Below are positions 1 through 10,951 of a stretch of 64,000 nt of DNA, in pieces. Position 1 is the first letter of the stretch; each line of letters opens with the position of its first letter. The position numbers were made by a program, and so were the translations under genes. This DNA comes from Thinopyrum elongatum. Taxonomy: Eukaryota; Streptophyta; Magnoliopsida; Poales; Poaceae. The notes beneath the pieces are model-generated. The model searched no databases. It had not been told where the DNA came from and worked only from the letters and a program-made list of their open reading frames with translations. The stretch lies in the NCBI GenBank assembly GCA_011799875.1, contig CM022300.1:170207837-170271836 (forward strand), read 5' to 3'.

Positions 1-1107
1 CTGGAGACCCTCTGACCTCAATTCCAACTCCATATAACCATATTCGGGGAGAAAAAATCAGGGAGAAGAGTTCATCACGTTTCACGATACAGAGCCACCG
101 CCACCTCCTGTTCTTCCTTTGGAGGGCAGATCTAGAGTCTGTTTTGGGCTCCGGAGAGGGGAAATGGACACCGTCATCATCATCAACCATCCTCCATCAC
201 CAATTTCATGATGCTCACCACCGGGAGTGAGTAATTCCATCGTAGGCTTGCAGCACGGTGATGGGTTCGATGAGATTTATCATGTAATCGAGTTAGTTTT
301 GTTACAGTTTGATCCCTAGTATCCACTATGTTCTGAGATTGATGTTGCTATGACTTTGCTATGCTTAATGCTTGTCACTAGGGCCCGAGTGCCATGATTT
401 CAGATCTGAACCTATTATGTTTTCATGAATATATTTGTCTTCTTGATCCTATCTTGCAAGTTGTAGATACCTATTACGTGTTATGGTCCGCATACCCCAA
501 GGTGATAATAATTGGGATTCTTTCCGGTGATTACCGTAGTTTGAGGAGTTCATGTATTCACTAAGTGCTAATGCTTTGGTCCGGTTCTCTATTAAAAGGA
601 GGCCTTAATATCCCTTAGTTTCCATTAGGACCCCGCTGCCACGGGAGGGTAGGACAAAAGATGTCATGCAAGTTCTTTACCATAAGCACGTATGACTATA
701 TACTGAATACATGCCTACATTATATTGATGAACTGGAGATAGTTCTGTGTCACCCTATGTTATAACTGTTGCATGATGAATGCCATCCGACATAATTATC
801 CATCATTGATCCATTGCCTACGAGCTTTTCACATATTGATCTTTGCTAAGTTACTTTGCCGTTGCCACTATTACAATTAATACAAAATTGCTATTGTTAC
901 TTTTGCCACCGTTACCGTTACTTCCATACTACTTTGCTACTAAATATTTTGCTGCAGATATTAAGTCTTTCAGGTGTGGTTGAATTGACAACTCAGCTGC
1001 TAATACTTGAGAATATTCTTTGGCTCCCCTTGTGTCGAATCATTAAATTTGGGTTGAATACTCTACCCTTGAAAACTGTTGCGATCCCCTATACTTGTGG
1101 GTTATCA
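1..1107 (+). mobile_element. 3' part of a gypsy LTR, cut by window edge
   Basis: This is the downstream part of a long terminal repeat in plus orientation. It ends at 1107 with a run reading CTTGTGGGTTATCA, the terminus I associate with a Triticeae gypsy LTR family. It is followed directly by unrelated sequence, with no primer-binding site, so it is either a 3' LTR or a solo LTR. The first 230 bases resemble an LTR transcript leader. The open frame at 856-1287 crosses the LTR boundary and is not a gene. The upstream flank is outside the window, so no target duplication can be checked. Confidence 0.8.
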
Positions 1108-1499
1108 CCGATCACTATCTGCTCTAATGTATTACACTGCGTTTCTATTCCTACATATGCTGCCAAGCTAGGAGTTGATCCTCAGGCCGATTTCGTGAAT
1201 CAACCTGTGTCTCAGGGGCTACTAGAATCAGCGGTTTCATGTTTTCCTTCTGGTGCATCTCAGATTTTAGGCCGACACACACCTTGAGGGCTACTGGCTA
1301 TACATCTCATCAGCAAATAAATTGCACCAATCGAAAATAAAATACGAAAATAATCAGCCCACACCTGAGGTGGTGCACCACTTTCGGAAGCAGTCCAGCA
1401 TAAAGCTCGAATGCAAGTGGTTGGCACCCGAGAGGGCGTTTCTGAATTAAGCTCGGCTGAATTCTTTCAACTTTTTCACGACCGAGTTAGTCTATGATA

Positions 1500-1738
1500 G
1501 TTCAGATGCAGACCGATGTTGGAGCTCGGCTGCAAAAAGATACCTCGGAAGCAGTCTGGCCTTGGATCTCGGATGCAGGTCAACGTTGGAGTTTGGATGC
1601 AGGTCGGTGTTGGAGCTCGGATGCTGGTCGGCGTTGGAGCTCGGCTACAAAAAGATACCTTGGATACAGTCCGGTCTTGGAGCTCGGCTGGAAAAATACA
1701 TCTTGGATGCAGTTCGGCGTTGGAGCTCGGATGCAAGA
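1500..1738 (+). repeat. degenerate minisatellite in G0 tail
   Basis: About nine imperfect copies of a unit near 24 bases built around GTTGGAGCTCGGATGCAGGT. Some copies are replaced by a longer variant containing CTCGGCTACAAAAAGATACC (about 1625 and again about 1527). Array length and divergence suggest replication slippage within the retrotransposon 3' region. Confidence 0.75.
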
Positions 1739-1980
1739 GGACACCACCGCACGGGAAACACTTCAAACCCGAGGCGTGGCGTAAAAAATAACAAGGCATT
1801 GATAAAGGCCGAAGACTTAAGGGGCTCCTCGGATGCCCGACGTGTGAACTCTTCGGATTTAGCTCAGCAATCCTCAAGATCAAAGATGGGAAGATTTGTT
1901 GAACTAGTTTTCAAGACCGACGACCGAAGATGGAGAACAGTTCGGAAGAACCGAAGAGGGTCCCCAACTTGAAGACCGGT

Positions 1981-1992
1981 TTAGGGGGCTAC
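1981..1992 (+). promoter_or_regulatory. polypurine tract of G0
   Basis: TTAGGGGGCTAC sits immediately before the LTR start TGACGGTGTCC at 1993. This is the usual place for plus-strand DNA priming in Tat-like gypsy elements, and it identifies the LTR to its right as a 3' LTR. Confidence 0.8.
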
Positions 1993-2427
1993 TGACGGTG
2001 TCCTGGACTAGGGGGTACTCACCACGTCGTCTCCCAACTAGCTGGATCGGGCCGAGGACCCCCATGGCGGTTCATTCATGGGCCACTTCGGGCAGCCCAT
2101 GCCGCATACAAGGGAGATTCCACAAGACTTGGAGCCCAAGCCTAGGACTCTTCTAAACCTTAGGCTTCCGGTACATTATATAAACCGAGGCCAGGCTAGT
2201 CAATACATGATCTCATATTCATTAGAACAATCCCATGGTAGACACATGTACTCTGTACTACACCCATATCAATACAATCAAAAGCAGTACGTAGGGTATT
2301 ATCACTTTGAGAGAGCCCGAACCTGGGTAAAATCTTATGTCCGTGTTACCATCGCTCCAAGACGCCTAGCTTAGGACCCCTACTACGAGATATGCCGGAT
2401 ATAGAACCGACACCATCCAAGGTGTCA
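1993..2427 (+). mobile_element. 3' LTR of gypsy element G0
   Basis: Begins TGACGGTGTCCTGGACTAGG and contains a TATA-like TATATAAA at 2177-2184 followed by a leader. The phrase GCCCGAACCTGGGTAAAAT near 2316 is typical of the U5 part of this LTR type. The 3' edge is uncertain: candidate ends in CA lie at 2412, 2415 and 2427; the last also gives an imperfect TGACGG/TGACAC terminal repeat. What follows is the antisense ORF of element T, so G0 appears to be inserted in T. Confidence 0.75.
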
Positions 2428-2845
2428 TCGAGGTCCTCTTTGCATGGTACAATGTCCCACACGCCGTACCTAGCGCAATGTGCATCCGCTGCGTGAGGTC
2501 AGCAACATGCTGGAGCCACTTCACCGTGTCCACATGGTCGATGTCCGGAAGCGGCACTAGAAAGAGCAGACCCTATCAGACCACAGCTAAAGTAATGGAA
2601 AACTGCACGGAAACAAAGGCGAACACAGCTTATACATAGCGGCGGCCTCCAAGTCCTGGAGCCTCCTCATCAACTGCTTCACCCGGTCCTCTGCTTCAGC
2701 TTGGGCCTCAGCGGCCGCTGAGCGGTGGCCTCCTTCTGCTTCAGGGTGGCTGCTTGCTTCAGCAGCTCCATGTCTTTGCTGGCCAACATGCTATCTAGGA
2801 CGGCTACCTTATGTCGATACTCCTTGAGCTCGCCGTCAGTGATGC
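2428..2845 (-). pseudogene. element T antisense ORF, C-terminal coiled-coil piece
   Basis: Read on the minus strand, 2845 to about 2640 encodes a charged, Leu/Lys/Gln-rich stretch (residues such as LKEYRHKVAVLDSMLASKDM) of coiled-coil character. Near 2690 there is a frameshift. A later minus-strand segment (2557-2430) reads DIDHVDTVKWLQHVADLTQR and appears to be the C-terminal part. The coiled-coil frame continues exactly into the minus-strand frame of 31714-31872 once the insert 2846-31708 and one GATGC copy are disregarded. It is therefore one ORF split by insertion. I infer it is the 3' part of the Transposase_28-type antisense ORF seen at 43692-45995. Its biochemical role is unknown. Confidence 0.65.
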
Positions 2846-4298
2846 TGATACGTCTTCGACGTATCTATAACTTTTGATTGTTCCATGCTGTTATATTTAT
2901 CATTCTTGGATGTTTTATATTCATTTACTAGCAACTTTATATCATTTTTTGGGACTAACCTATTGACATAGTGCCCAGTGCCAGTTGCTGTTTTTTCTTG
3001 TTTTTTACGTCACAGAATATCAATACCAAATGGAGTCCAAATGCCACGAAACTTTTTGGAGAATTTTTTTCTGGACAGAAGACACTATGGAGCCAAAGAA
3101 GTGCACGGGAGGAGGCCCATGGGGCCCACAAGGCACCAGGGCACGCTAGAGGCCCCCGGCACGCCCTGGTGGGTAGTGGCGCCCACGGGAAGCTGCTCCA
3201 CCGACCTCTGCCTCTATAAATACTCTAAAATCCCAAAAACCCTATGGGAGTCCAGAGAATACAGTTTCCACCGCCGCAAGTTCCATAACCACGAGATCCA
3301 ATCTAGAGGCCTTTTCCGGCACTCTGCCGGAGGCGTCAATGATCATGGAGGGGTTCTTCATCATCACCCTTGCACCTTCGATGATGCGTGAGTAGTTTAC
3401 CCCAGACCTACAGGTCCGTAGGTAGTAGCTAGATGCCTTCTTCTCTCTTTTTCATCTTCAATACAATGTTCTCCTCGATGTTCTTGGAGATCTATTTGAT
3501 GTAATGACTTTTTGCGGTGTGTTTGTTGGGATCCGATGAATTCTGGGTTTATGATCAGTTGTATCCATGAATATTATTTGAGTCTTTGCTGAACTCTTTT
3601 ATGCATGATTGTTATAGCCTCGTATTTCTTCTCCAAAATTTTGGTTTGGTTTGGCCAACTAGATTGATTTTTCTTGCCATGGGAACAGGTGCTTTGTGAT
3701 GGGTTCGATCTTGTGGTGCTCAATCTCAGTGACAGAAAGAGACATGACACGCATGTATCGTTGCCATTAAAGATAAAAGATGGGGTCTATTCCTACATGA
3801 ATACATCTTGTCTACATCATGTCATCATTCTTATTGCATTACTCCATTTTTCCGTAAACTTAATACACTAGATGCATGCTGGATAGCGGGCGATGTGTGG
3901 AGTAATAGTAGTAAATGCAGAATTGTTCCGGTCTACTAATCTTGGATGTGATGCCTATATACATGATCATTGCCTTGGATATCATCATGATTATTCGCTG
4001 TTCTATCAATTGTCCAACAGTAATTTGTTTACACACCGTATGCTATTTTCTCGAGAGAAGCCTCTAGTGAAAACTACGACCGCCGAGTCTATTTTCCTAT
4101 CATGTAAAACCAAAAATACCTTGTGTAATAGTAATTTATTTTCTCGAGAGAAGCCTCTAGTGAAAACTACGGCCCCCGGGTTTATTTTTCTATCAATTGT
4201 CCAACTGTAATTTATATTACTTTGTGTTTTAGTTAGATCTATTTATCAAATCTCATACAATTTAATCTATCTCAATACCGAGGAGGGATTGACAACCC
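2846..4298 (+). mobile_element. LTR 1 of composite A (3'-truncated)
   Basis: Starts TGATACGTCTTCGACG and stops at GATTGACAACCC. It lacks the last roughly 190 bases present in LTRs 3-5 and abuts the start of LTR 2. It has a TATA box at 3215-3222. A local rearrangement repeats TCTCGAGAGAAGCCTCTAGT at 4051 and 4143, 92 bases apart. Open frames in it (for example around 2971-3391 and 3893-4210) coincide with LTR sequence present in all copies and are not genes. Confidence 0.85.
3215..3222 (+). promoter_or_regulatory. TATA box, LTR 1 of A
   Basis: TATAAATA in the context CTCTATAAATACTC. The same motif is at 4667-4674 in LTR 2 and 21190-21197 in LTR 4. LTR 5 has a mutated TATTAATA at 30515-30522, and LTR 3 has lost the region. 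Confidence 0.75.
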
Positions 4299-5298
4299 TG
4301 ATACGTCTCCAACATATCTATAATTTTTTATTGTTCCATGCTATTAAAGTATATATCTTTGATGTTTTATACTCATTTACTAGCAACTTTATATCATTTT
4401 TTGGGACTAACCTATTGACATAGTGCCCAGTGCTAGTTGTTGTTTTTGCTTGTTTTTTACTTCGCAGAAAATCAGTACCAAACAGAGTCCAAATTCCATG
4501 AAACTTTTTGGCTAATTTTTTCTACCCAAAAGACACCCAAGAGGCCAAGGAACTGCACCAGAGGAGGCCCGTGGGGCCCACTAGGCACCAGGGCACGCCA
4601 GAGGCCCCAGGCATGCCCTAGTGGGTAGTGGGGCCCACGGGAAGCTTCTCCGCCGACCTTCAGCTCTATAAATACTCGAAAATCCCCAAAACCCTAGGGG
4701 AGTCGACGAAACACAATTCCAGCCGCCGCAAGTTCCAGAACCATGAAATCCAATCTAGAGGCCTTTTCCGGCACTCTGCCGGAGGGGTCCTTCATCATCC
4801 CCCTTGCCCCTCTGATGATGCATGAGTAGTTTACCACAGACCTACGGGTCCGTAGGTAGTAGCTAGATGGCTTCATCTCTCTTTTTTATCTTCAATACAA
4901 TGTTGATGTTCTCGAACATCTATTTGATGTAATGACTTTTTGCGATGTGTTTGTTGGCATTCGATGAATTGTGAGTTTATGATCAGATCTATCCATGAAT
5001 TTTATTTGAGTCTTTGCTGAACTCTTTTATGCATGATCTTTATAGCCTCATAGTTCTTCTCCGAAACTTTGGTTTGGTTTGGCCAACTAGATTGATTTTT
5101 CTTGCAATGGGAAGAGGTGCTTTGTGATGAGTTCGATCTTGCGGTGCTCAAACTTAGTAACAGAAAGAGACATGACACGCATGTATCATTGCTATTAAGG
5201 ATAAAAAGATGGGGTCTATTCCTACATGAATAGATCTTGTCTACATCATGTCATCGTTCTTACTGCATTACTCCGTTTTCCATGAACTTAATACATTA
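4299..5298 (+). mobile_element. LTR 2 of composite A (truncated at 5298)
   Basis: Starts TGATACGTCTCCAACATATC directly after LTR 1. It follows the family LTR for about 1.0 kb to ACTTAATACATTAGG, where other copies continue into GATGCATGCTGG. Here it switches to sequence from the end of the protease ORF. The rest of the LTR, the primer-binding site and most of gag-pro are deleted at this junction. Confidence 0.85.
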
Positions 5299-5400
5299 GG
5301 AAAGGGAATGGAACACTTGCCTAGAACAAGAATTAAGCCACCATATGAATCAATCATGAGGGCATCCTATGGAACAAAAACTAAAGATGACAATACTTGA
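5299..5400 (+). pseudogene. gag-pro 3' end remnant, internal region 1 of A
   Basis: Only about the last 34 codons of the gag-protease ORF survive, ending at TGA 5398-5400. The sequence matches the ends of the copies at 18270-18372 and 27550-27648 (GMEH, then PRTRI, then TKDDNT). It begins at a deletion junction inside LTR 2, so it is non-functional. Confidence 0.75.
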
Positions 5401-5849
5401 ATCTATGCATTATGCCTAGCTAAGGGCGTAAAACAATAGCGCTTGTTGGGAGGCAACCCAATATTTATCCTTTAAATTTTTGTTTCTTTTCTGTTTTTCA
5501 ATAAATACACAATTTTGCCTCTGTTATGATTGTGATTTTTATGTTTTAATTAGTGTTTGTGCCAAGTAATGCCTTTAGGATGGCTTGGGTGATAGTTGAT
5601 TTGATCTTGTTGGAAAACAGAAACTTTTACGTCCACTAGCAGAATTGTTGAAAATCACTGGTGCGACGAAAAACTCTGAATTTTTTACACAAGATTGATA
5701 TACGAATTTCCTCTGTTGCCCTAATTTTTAAGAATTTTTGGAGTTACACGCGTATGAGATTAATTTGGTTCTCTACAGACTATTCTGTTTTTGAAAGATT
5801 CTATTTTCTTTGCATTGTTTGCTTATTTTGATGAATCTATGGAGTGTAT
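5401..5849 (+). other. A internal region 1, start of 3' tail
   Basis: Non-coding. It opens with a conserved stem (TTGGG, loop AGGCAA, CCCAA) around 5446-5461, just after the gag-pro stop. It then carries the conserved block ending GAATCTATGGAGTGTAT. The TGTAT at 5845-5849 is the target duplication of E2, and the tail resumes at 12534. Confidence 0.75.
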
Positions 5850-7411
5850 TGATGGCTCGTATCCGCGTCAGTTTTTCCCTGAAGAGGAAGGGATGATGCG
5901 GTATAGCTTCGGTAGGTATTTCCCTCAGTTATGAAACCAAGGTTATCAAACTAGCAGGAGAACCAAGCAACACTATGTAAACGGTACCTGCACACAAAGA
6001 ACAAATACTTGCAACCCGACGCGTAAGAGGGGTTGTCAATCCCTCACGGGTAAAAGATTGTTTAAGATATAATTTGGTAGATGAAAATAGAATAACGGCA
6101 AATAAAATTCATTAAGGTATTTTTGGAGTTTTTGATAATATATATCTGAAAATAAAAATGCAAATAGCAATATAAATCTGAAGATATATGATGAGAAAAT
6201 AGACCCGGGGGTCGTAGATTTCACTTGTGGCTTCTCTCAAGAAAATAGCATACGGTGGGTAGACAAATTACTATTGGGAAATTGATAGAACTTCAAATAA
6301 TTATGACGATATCCAGGCAATGATCATTATATACGCATCACGTCCAAGATTAGTAGACCGACTCCTGCCTACATCTACTACTATTACTCCACTCATCGAC
6401 CGCTAACCAGCATGCATCTAGTGTATATAGTTCATGGAGAAATGGAGTAATACAATAAGAACGATGACATGATGTAGACAAGATCTATTCATGTAGGAAT
6501 AGACCCCATCTTGTTATCCTTAATAGCAATGATACATATGTGTCATGTCCCCTTCTGTCACTAGGATTGAGCACCGTAAGATCGAACCCATCACAAAGCA
6601 CCTCTTCCCATGGCAAAAAAAATTGATCTAGTCGGCCTAACTAAACCAAAGATTCGAAGAAGAAATACGAGGCTATAAGTAATCATGCATATAAGAGATC
6701 AAAAGAAGGCTCAAATAACTTTCATGTATAAAATAGATCTGATCATAAACTCAAAGTTCATCGGATCCCAACAAACACACCGCAAAAAGAGTTACATCAA
6801 ATAGGTCTCCAAGAGACCATTGTATTGAGAATCAAATGAGAGAGAGGAAGCCATCCAGCTACTAACTACAGACCCGCAGGTCTACAATGAACTACTCACG
6901 CATCATCGGAGAGGCACCAATGAGGATGATGAACCCCTCTGTGATGGTGTCTAGATTGGATCTGGTGGTTCTGGAACTTGGGGCGGCTGGAATTGCTTTT
7001 CGTCGACTCCCCTAGGGTTTCTAGAATATTTGGGTATTTATAGATCAAAGAGGCAGTGCGGGGGGCCACTGAGGTGGGCACAACCCACCAGGGCGCGCCT
7101 GGGCCCCCAGGCATGCCCAGGTGGGTTGTGCCCCCCTCGGGCCACCCCTCTGGTACTTCTTTGGCCCATCCTATGTCTTTTGGCCCAGAAAAATTCTCCA
7201 AAAAGTTTTGCTGCGTTTGGACTCCGTTTGGTATTGATTTTCTGCGAAGTAAAAAACAAGCAAAAAATAGCAACTGGCAGTGGGCACTATGTCAACAGGT
7301 TAGTCCGAAAAAATGATATAAAGTTGCTATAAAATGATTGTAAAACATCCAAGAATGATAATATAACAGCATGGAACAATAAAAAATTATAGATACGTTG
7401 GAGACGTATCA
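5850..7411 (-). mobile_element. 3' LTR of E2
   Basis: On the minus strand it runs from TGATACGTCTCCAACG (7411) to CGAGCCATCA (5850). It has TATA box TATAAATA at 7035-7042 (minus). Its overall sequence is related to the LTRs of A, but its terminus is GAGCCATCA where A has AAGCAATCA. Confidence 0.9.
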
Positions 7412-7425
7412 GCATCACCAAGCTT
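7412..7425 (-). promoter_or_regulatory. polypurine tract of E2
   Basis: AAGCTTGGTGATGC on the minus strand lies immediately before the LTR start at 7411. It differs by one base from the AAGCTTGGGGATGC used by A and E3. Confidence 0.85.
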
Positions 7426-10037
7426 AATTCCTGCTCGTCCTCGAGTAGGTAAATGATAAAAACTGAATTTTTGTTGTGGAATGCTTTCCAACATGTTCAT
7501 CACATTCTATTCTTTCATAGCATGGAGATATGGACTTTTATATGGTTCAAAGCAATAGTCTACTTTTGACATAAGGATTTCAATACTCAAGCATATCAAT
7601 AAGCAACCATGTCTTTCAAAATAACAACACTAAAGAAAGTTATCCCTAGCCCATCATGCTCAATCATTGATCCATTCATGAAACACACTCGCATATTAGC
7701 TACATTCAATGCTCAAGTACGATCATTGTGCCCCTTAGTTGGTGCTTTATAAGAGAAGATGGAGACTCAAATAAAAATAAAAATTGCATAAAGTAAATAG
7801 AAAGGCCCTTCGCAGAGGGATGTAGGGATTTGTAGAGGTGCAGAGCTCGAAGCAAAAATTAAGAGATAAAACATTTTGAGAGGTATACTTTTCCCATCAA
7901 CGAAAATGACCGAGTAATTCCCAACACTTTCCATGCTAGATATATCATAGGCGGTTCCCAAACAAAAAATAAAGTTTATTCCTTTTTCCACCATACTTTC
8001 ACATTCCACGGCTAGCCATATCCAAGGAATTTATTAATTGACAACATAAAGTAAATTTCTTTTTCATTTCGGTACTAGGCATCCCTAATACCTTTGTCGT
8101 ACTCTCGTGCAGTGACAAGTGAATTAACACTCATCTTGAGAATAACAGATCTAGCATGGAAAATATTGGTCACCCCTGCCGCTTCATGAGTGGTACGAGC
8201 ACACAAAAAGGAAATTTATTTTGAAATTGGAGATGGCACATACAAATTTGCTTAGAACGGCACGGAAATACTACATATAGGTAGGTATGGTGGACTCATA
8301 TGGCAAAACTAGGTTTAAGGTTTTTGGATGCACAACTAGTATTCCTACTTAGTACAAATGGAGGCTAGCAAAAAGATTGAGAAGCATCCAACAAAGAAAC
8401 GAAAAATCTCATAAGCGAGCATTAAGCATAACTAACACTGAATATCGCACCACAAGTAAGATGTAATTTCATTGCATAACCATTGACTTTTGTGCTTGCA
8501 TAGGGAATCACAAACCTTAACACCAATATTCTTACTAAAGCATAATGACTCATCAACATGACTCACATATCACTATCATCATATCGCAAAACTATTACAA
8601 AGAATCAAGTTTAATTTATCCAATGATCTTCATAAAGGTTTTTATTATATCCCTCTTGAATATCTATCACTTTGGTACTAGTTCCATATGTTGCTTTTGA
8701 TAGCTCAAACAAATCTAAGTGAAGAACATGAGCATACAAAATTGTCTCTCAAATTAATATAAGTGAAGCATGAGAGAATTTCTTCAAAAAATTACTAACT
8801 CTCAAATAAATCAAAGTGAATCATGAGAGCATTTCTTTAAAAATATTAAAGCACACCGTGCTCAAAAAGATATAAGTGAAGCACTAGAGCAATTCCATAG
8901 CTCAAAAAATTGAAGTGAAGCACATAGAGCAATTCTAATAAATCATAGCATAATTTTGGCTCTCTCAAATAGGTGTGTCCAGCAAGGATACTTGTGACAA
9001 ACTAAAAAGCAAAACAAGCAAAGACTCATATCATACAAGATGCTCCAAGCAAAACTCATGATATGTGATGAATAAAAATATAGCTCCAAGTAAAATACCG
9101 ATGGTCGTTAGAAGAAAGAGGGGATGCCACTCGGGGGCATCCCCAAGCTTAGTTGCTTGTTTCTCTTTGGATAATAGCTTGGGGTGCCATGGGGCATCCC
9201 CAATATTAGGCTCTTCTTACTCCTTATTCCTTCATCCATCGTGATCTCACCCAAAACTTGAAAACTTCAATCACACAAAACTTAACAAAACCTTCGCGAG
9301 GCCCGTTAGTATAAGAAAACCAATCTTTACTTTAAGTACTGTAGAAAACCCATTCAAATTTTGTTATTGCATTATATCTAATGTATTCTAACTTTACCAT
9401 GGCTTATACCCCCTGATACAAATCATAGATTCATCAAAATAAGCACACAATGCAAAGGAAACAGAACCTATCAAAAACAGAACATTCTATAAAGATGCGA
9501 ATTGTTCTCATACTTATGTAACTCCAAAACTTCTGAACAATTAGGACAACAGATAAAATTTGTATATAAATGGTGTGTAAAAAAAATCAGAATTTTTAGT
9601 CGCTCCTATGAATCTAGAAAATTATTTTACTTGACGCAAAAGTTTATGTTTTCCAACAAGATCAAATCAACTATCACCAAAGCTATCCCAAAGGCTTTAC
9701 TTGGCACAAACACTAATGAAAACATAAAAAACACAATCTTAACAGAGGCATAATTGTGCCAACACTCAAGAACAGAAAGAAAAAGGCAAAAATAAATTTT
9801 ATTCATTGGGCTTCCTCCCAACAAGCGCTATCGTTTTACGCCCCTAGCTAGGCTTGAGGTTTTATTGATGCTCACACGAAAGATAAGAATTGTAGCACAA
9901 CGAAAGCATCATAAAACTTGTGAAAAACACACTTAAGTCTAGCATACTTCCTATGCATAGAAATTTATAGGAAAACAAATTAGCAAGACAAGCTAGATCT
10001 AGCATATGCAAGGAAGAAGGAAGAAACAATAGCAATC
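7426..10037 (-). other. E2 non-coding 3' tail
   Basis: About 2.6 kb without a convincing gene, collinear with the tails of A (18244-20821, 27649-30147). On the minus strand it includes the post-ORF stem near 9806-9830, repeated CTTCACTTA-type motifs around 8700-8950, and the stem-loop GGGGATGCC/GGCATCCCC at 9120-9144. A short frame at 7767-8009 (minus) has residues VEKGIN and LGTAYD also seen in the A tails. It may be a relic of an older coding region. Confidence 0.75.
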
Positions 10038-10640
10038 TCAACATGAAGAGAGGTAACTTAGTGACATGAAGATTTCCACAACCATTTTTTCTCTCTCATA
10101 ATAATTACATGCAGGATCATAATCAAATTCAACAATATAACTATCACATAAAATATTATCTTCATGATCCCCATGCATGCAAAGTTGACACTCTTCCAAA
10201 ATAGTGGGATCATTATTACCTAGAGTTGACACTCTTCCAAACCCACTTTCAATATTATTGCAAACACTATTATCAATATCATATCTATCACGAGGCTTAA
10301 ATAAATTTTCAAGATCATAAGAAGAATCACCCCAATCATTATCATTGCAATAAGTAGTGGACATATCAAAATTAGCATCCCCAAGCTTGGGGTTTTGCAT
10401 ATTATTAGCATAATTGACATTAATAGAATTTATAATAACGTCATTGCAATCATGCTTTTCATTCAAGGAGCTATCATGAATCACTTCATCAATTTCTTCT
10501 TTCAACACTTCATCACAATTTTCAGATTCATGAATTTCAAGCAAAACTTCATAGAGATAATCAAGTGCACTCAACTCACTAACAATTGGTTCATCATAAT
10601 TGGATCTTTTGAAAGGATTAGCAAGTGGATGAGGATCCAT
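10038..10640 (-). CDS. ORFx of E2 (unknown protein in the gag position)
   Basis: A 200-residue frame starting 223 bases downstream of the nearer primer-binding-site copy, exactly where gag would be. It is very acidic and Asn-rich, with no zinc knuckle, gag core, protease DTG/DSG or membrane segment visible. Motifs: SENC near residue 37, KHDCND near 62, KLGDA near 84, then SGFGRVSTL...NDPTILEE near 130 and NILCDSYIVEF near 159. The same order of motifs is in E3 (33652-33803 plus 38184-38754). The SGFG..TL..PTIL motif also occurs in the gag-pro ORF of A. I do not recognise a family. It could be a derived gag/linker or a protein specific to non-autonomous elements. It is intact here, but expression is unproven. 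Confidence 0.6.
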   Translation of the reverse strand: MDPHPLANPFKRSNYDEPIVSELSALDYLYEVLLEIHESENCDEVLKEEIDEVIHDSSLNEKHDCNDVIINSINVNYANNMQNPKLGDANFDMSTTYCNDNDWGDSSYDLENLFKPRDRYDIDNSVCNNIESGFGRVSTLGNNDPTILEECQLCMHGDHEDNILCDSYIVEFDYDPACNYYEREKMVVEIFMSLSYLSSC

Positions 10641-10863
10641 ATCAATAGATTTTTAGCAATCAAAGATGCAAACAAATAGAAGGCACATGGTAACACAAGC
10701 AAACATGAGATCTGACGAGAAAAAGGCAAACAAAAAAAAAGGGCGAATAAAACGGTAATTTTTGTGAAGTGGGGGAGATGAAAATGAGAGGCAAATGGCA
10801 AATAATGTAAATTGCAAGGAGATGAGATTTGTGATTAGGAACCTGATAGATGTTGATGATGTC

Positions 10864-10881
10864 CCCCCGGCAACGGCGCCA
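10864..10881 (-). promoter_or_regulatory. displaced primer-binding site copy, E2
   Basis: On the minus strand TGGCGCCGTTGCCGGGGG, one base from the consensus complementary to tRNA-Asp. It lies 70 bases from the LTR edge at 10951/10952, much farther than normal. A second copy sits at the normal distance (10922-10939). Confidence 0.75.
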
Positions 10882-10921
10882 GAAATTGGCGAGTTGTCGG
10901 GAGTTTATCTTGACTTGATCC

Positions 10922-10939
10922 TCCCTAGCAACGGCGCCA
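10922..10939 (-). promoter_or_regulatory. LTR-proximal primer-binding site, E2 (degenerate)
   Basis: On the minus strand TGGCGCCGTTGCTAGGGA, 12 bases from the 5' LTR end, the usual spacing in this family. The CCGG core has become CTAG, weakening pairing with tRNA-Asp compared with the displaced copy. Confidence 0.75.
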
Positions 10940-10951
10940 GAAATCCTTTCT

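Larger units (their letters stand above)
1108..1992 (+). mobile_element. 3' internal tail of gypsy element G0
   Basis: Non-coding tail of a Tat/RIRE2-like gypsy element lying directly upstream of its polypurine tract and 3' LTR. It contains phrases typical of such tails (gagggctactgg, several GCTCGG-rich stretches) and a degenerate tandem array at 1500-1738. Open frames on both strands overlap the array and look like artefacts of its repetitive, stop-poor composition. I recognise no protein here. The rest of G0 lies beyond the left edge, behind the inserted LTR at 1-1107. Confidence 0.65.

Noticed and set aside
856..1287. 143-codon open frame
   Set aside because: It crosses the LTR end at 1107 and has no domain; the same sequence is ordinary LTR.
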